Part shown: in pieces, positions 50,491-52,846 of the stretch
Layout of the letters: each line of letters opens with the position of its first letter
Position numbering within the stretch: position 1 is the first letter of the stretch
Assembly (NCBI RefSeq): GCF_018343545.2
Contig: NZ_JAGYPE020000041.1
Span: forward strand, 1-52,846
DNA length: 52,846 nt
From: Neobacillus citreus
GTDB taxonomy: Bacteria > Bacillota > Bacilli > Bacillales > Cytobacillaceae
Direction of reading: 5' to 3'
Notes under the pieces: model-generated
Database searches by the model: none
Seen by the model: the letters and a program-made list of their open reading frames with translations, nothing else
Told to the model about the DNA's origin: nothing
Program-made: the position numbers and the translations under genes

Positions 50491-51711
50491 CTAGATCGTT
50501 GGCGCAGGAATCGTTTGCGGAGGAACAGTGAATCCAGTGATGGCACATAAAGAGAAGACGCAAATCTCGGTCGGATTGATCGGGGCATTACCCAAGAATA
50601 CCAAGCAGTCTCTTACTGCTAATACATAATTAGGGAGTGGCGTTGTGGGATTGGTTACTAACCCTCTGATAAATATATTGACTTGTAGTCCGAAGCTGGC
50701 AGCACACATCAACTCTTGTCCAATTCCCTCGGCACAGCTTGGACAAATGCACGGCTGATTCTTACTGCAATCGTCGTCTTCAGTGACCGGTGCCGTAGCA
50801 TTGATTTGATCCAGCAGAAATTGAAAGACATCAGGGGAGGTATTGGCAACGCAAAACCCTGCGACATCACATAATTGCACTCTTGTATTTGGTACTGCTG
50901 TGGCAGGACTTCTAAAGCTGACAGTAGAACAATCCACTACGTTCGTGATAATTTGACCTGTGGCAGGATTGGACAATGTGCTGCTGACGCTAAAAAAGAT
51001 ATCGATTGGATTGGAAACTGTAGCTGTCGCTTGTAGCTGTCGAACGCTATTTAACAAATTAGCAAGATTTCGGACGCAACAATTGCAACATGAATCTTCA
51101 TTACACTGCCCGCAATCGCAATTTTCCATAACATGACACCCCCTCTCGCAACGTTTTCTATTCTTACGCTTCTTAAAGAATTCAAAATCCGGGAAAATAA
51201 TAGGCTGGCAATCTCCACACTTTACATTCAAGGTGACCCCATCCACATCTATCGGAGTGGAAATGGTTTGGTTGTTGGTCATCGTTTGATCCCCATGTCT
51301 TTGGAGTTGGAGCTGTGGACCTTGGGTCTGGTCTTGATCTTCTGTTTGGGCTTGTACCTGTGAACCTTGGGTTTGGTGTTGATCTTCCGTTTGGTTACCT
51401 TGCGTTTGAGGACCCTGTGTTTGTTCTTGAGATTGAGGTCCTTGCCTCTGACCTTCTTGAATTTGATCTTGCAGTTGAGGACCTTGCGTTTGTGGACCTT
51501 GCGTTTGTTCAAGTCCACCTTGTTCTTGTTTCTGCTGTTGCTCCTGTTCCCCAATCGATTGACATGATGGATTATGTTCAGTAAACGTTTGGTTACAAGG
51601 TTCTTCCGGAATAACCAGGTCTGAAGAATAGGAAGTTGGGCATGTGCAAAACTGTTTTTGTTTATAACACCCATTGCAGTAATCATACCCATTACCATTA
51701 GAATAACTCAT
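50491..51711 (-). CDS. Gln-rich, Cys-rich spore-surface candidate protein
   Basis: This 406-residue protein has four parts: a Cys-containing head (YCNGCYKQKQFCTC, residues 11-24); a low-complexity Gln/Gly/Pro linker (about 55-145) of QTQGPQ-type hexads; a second Cys cluster (CGDCQPII near 165; CDCGQCNEDSCCNCCVRNL near 205); and a beta-rich C-terminal domain (about 215-406) with scattered Cys. The Cys clusters and location beside Ena-like genes suggest a coat, exosporium or appendage-anchoring role. I do not recognise a named family. GGTGGTGG precedes ATG 51711, and AC-N17-CATATGATG upstream fits sigma-K. Confidence 0.6.
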   Translation of the reverse strand: MSYSNGNGYDYCNGCYKQKQFCTCPTSYSSDLVIPEEPCNQTFTEHNPSCQSIGEQEQQQKQEQGGLEQTQGPQTQGPQLQDQIQEGQRQGPQSQEQTQGPQTQGNQTEDQHQTQGSQVQAQTEDQDQTQGPQLQLQRHGDQTMTNNQTISTPIDVDGVTLNVKCGDCQPIIFPDFEFFKKRKNRKRCERGCHVMENCDCGQCNEDSCCNCCVRNLANLLNSVRQLQATATVSNPIDIFFSVSSTLSNPATGQIITNVVDCSTVSFRSPATAVPNTRVQLCDVAGFCVANTSPDVFQFLLDQINATAPVTEDDDCSKNQPCICPSCAEGIGQELMCAASFGLQVNIFIRGLVTNPTTPLPNYVLAVRDCLVFLGNAPINPTEICVFSLCAITGFTVPPQTIPAPTI

Positions 51712-51735
51712 AAGTTTTCCACCACCTTTCTATCT

Positions 51736-51763
51736 CATCATATGCAATAGTAATTGCCTTTGT
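51736..51763 (-). promoter_or_regulatory. Sigma-K-like promoter of the Gln-rich protein gene
   Basis: On the minus strand ATAC (AC at 51762-51763), 17 bases, then CATATGATG (51736-51744), 25 bases before the start codon. A GCCTGTCC element just upstream resembles the GCCTGTAC of the Ena-like promoters. The rest of the gap to 52020 shows no gene or recognisable riboswitch. Confidence 0.45.
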
Positions 51764-52020
51764 ATGGACAGGCATCGTTTGTGCCAAAAATGGGTAACCC
51801 ATTTTTTTATTTTTGAATGAGTTGGAGGAACACTTTACTCATATTTTGGTTTTTACTAAGGTAATTAAAAATCAAAAAAACGGAAGTGCAAGAAAAATGG
51901 GAATAGCCGCAACCCCTTTCTTCAACCCAAGTTTATAAATGTACAAAAATTATCTTTTCTTCAAATAGATTTACGTATATATTTAAATCTAATACTTTTT
52001 TAGAAAAGAAGAGGTTAAAT

Positions 52021-52542
52021 ATGAATACGACATTTTCAACAACAGAATCAACAAAAACAAAAGCCATTGTCATCAGTGCACTTTTCATTGCCTTAACCTT
52101 CGTAGCCACGATGTTCATCAACTTAAGGCTCCCAATCATGGGGAACGGTGGTTTAATCCATTTGGGTAACGTTCCTCTTTTTATCGCAGCCTTGGTTTAC
52201 GGTAAAAGAACCGGAGCCATTGCTGGGGCGTTTGGTATGGGTTTGTTTGATATTGTCTCAGGATGGGCATTATGGTCACCATTTACCTTTGTCATCGTAG
52301 GTACAATGGGCTTTGTAGTCGGTCTCATTGCCGAAAAGGTACCCGGAAAAAGAGTACTTGTATATTCTCTGGCCGTTGTAGCTGCACTAGTCATAAAAGT
52401 TGTAGGCTACTATTTCACCGAAGTCATCCTCTACGGGAACTGGATCCAGCCATTCGGCTCCATCCCTGGAAACATCATGCAGGTCGTAATAGCAGGCATC
52501 ATTGTAGTCCCTCTTGTAGGACGCTTAAAGAAAAGAGGGTAA
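52021..52542 (+). CDS. ECF transporter S component
   Basis: This 173-residue membrane protein has five or six helices and belongs to the substrate-binding S components of energy-coupling factor vitamin transporters: AIVISALFIALTFVATMFINL near 15, GGLIHLGNVPLFIAALVYG near 43, and GAFGMGLFDIVSGWALWSPFTF near 70. It needs the shared EcfA/A'/T module, which is not in the window. The bound vitamin cannot be assigned. AGAGG lies 7 bases before ATG. I looked for TPP, THF, cobalamin and preQ1 riboswitch elements upstream and saw none. Confidence 0.85.
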   Translation: MNTTFSTTESTKTKAIVISALFIALTFVATMFINLRLPIMGNGGLIHLGNVPLFIAALVYGKRTGAIAGAFGMGLFDIVSGWALWSPFTFVIVGTMGFVVGLIAEKVPGKRVLVYSLAVVAALVIKVVGYYFTEVILYGNWIQPFGSIPGNIMQVVIAGIIVVPLVGRLKKRG

Positions 52543-52653
52543 CATGGTTCATGGGGACGGTTCGAGACTACTGAAAAACAATTCCTAAGAACGAGGATTA
52601 AAGACTTTTTTCCCCTTCTGGTCAGACAGTCCTGTCTTTAAAACGACTTTTTA

Positions 52654-52810
52654 GACATTTCGCACTGTGGATGTCTAAGTGTATTTTAAATAGCTTTTAT
52701 TAGACATTTCTGGCACCATTCGATGGCAAAATGTCTTTTAAATGGATTTTATTGGACATTTCGAACAGCAGCCCATGGCAAAATGTCCCTTAGACGGTTT
52801 CTATTGAGGT
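52654..52810. repeat. Tandem 49-52-bp hairpin repeats with GACATTT / AAATGTC arms
   Basis: Three copies start at 52654, 52703 and 52755, each opening GACATTTC and carrying an AAAATGTC or ATGTC arm about 25 bases later, so each copy can fold. The array is preceded by a single ATGGGGACGGTTC arm of the dispersed palindrome (about 52553) and a weaker first unit near 52625. It runs to near the window edge. Confidence 0.75.
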
Positions 52811-52846
52811 TAGTCTAAAAAGTGGACACGTAAAAATGAGATTTAG

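Noticed and set aside
51830..52020. Vitamin riboswitch upstream of the ECF S component
   Set aside because: No TPP, THF, cobalamin, FMN or preQ1 consensus elements are visible and no terminator/antiterminator pair precedes the gene.

Overview
The window comes from an endospore-forming member of the Bacillaceae. The evidence is moderate-to-low GC, canonical AGGAGG-type ribosome binding sites, many TTG and GTG starts, YpuA/YfhP/YnfA/LCP-type Bacillus genes, YjcZ-type small sporulation peptides, DUF3992 (Ena-like) spore-surface proteins and several sporulation-sigma-like promoters. I see no rRNA, tRNA, prophage, intact transposon or CRISPR array. All calls come from reading the sequence; no database search was run.

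Layout. (1) 0-16 kb is chromosomal accessory DNA: a cysteine desulfurase; a set of secreted phosphatases and phosphoesterases (EEP-family, two UshA-like 5'-nucleotidases, a PHP-type esterase), three of them behind repeats that look like PhoP boxes; then a lipoprotein, YpuA, a TerC/YjbE-family protein, a DUF421 protein, a cadmium-transporter remnant, YfhP and a HupE/UreJ-like protein. (2) 16-24 kb is a fatty-acid beta-oxidation operon: acyl-CoA dehydrogenase, thiolase, 3-hydroxyacyl-CoA dehydrogenase, enoyl-CoA hydratase and a second acyl-CoA dehydrogenase, followed after a terminator by an APH-like phosphotransferase. It has a clear sigma-54 (-24/-12) promoter and a divergently placed-in-time but co-oriented PAS/AAA+/Fis-type activator immediately upstream. 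(3) 24-31 kb holds a DUF1835-like protein, an SDR oxidoreductase, a mini gamma-SASP-like protein, a nucleobase permease, a DUF2642 protein and an ArsB-family transporter.

(4) 31-40 kb is the most interesting region: a thiazole/oxazole-modified microcin (TOMM, heterocycloanthracin-type) system. It has a SagB-type dehydrogenase, a fused cyclodehydratase-YcaO protein and a ThiF-like maturation protein in one operon, plus two Cys/Gly-rich precursor genes with near-identical leaders but different cores. The maturation operon has a sigma-E-like promoter. Both precursors carry the same conserved upstream block, at the same distance from the start codon, containing a sigma-K-like promoter. YjcZ-type sporulation peptides, an Arg/(Ile-Glu) patterned mini-protein and two homologous candidate small RNAs lie between the cluster arms. 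No exporter or immunity gene is visible. This suggests a sporulation-timed, mother-cell RiPP that may be retained or deposited on the spore rather than secreted.

(5) 40-48 kb carries an L,D-transpeptidase, an HTH/coiled-coil/J-domain protein, an MBL hydrolase, a YdjM-like membrane protein, an LCP ligase, YnfA, a flavin amine oxidase and a Fsr-type MFS exporter. (6) 48-52.8 kb holds two Ena-like (DUF3992) spore appendage proteins with His/Cys-rich N-termini and a Gln-rich Cys-rich protein, each behind a sigma-K-like promoter, then an ECF S-component.

Several intergenic spaces are filled by tandem hairpin repeats (about 52-bp units of unrelated sequence at 1, 11.4 and 52.7 kb; TTTGCGAAT repeats at 15.8 and 45.7 kb) and by a dispersed GGGACGGTTCT palindrome.
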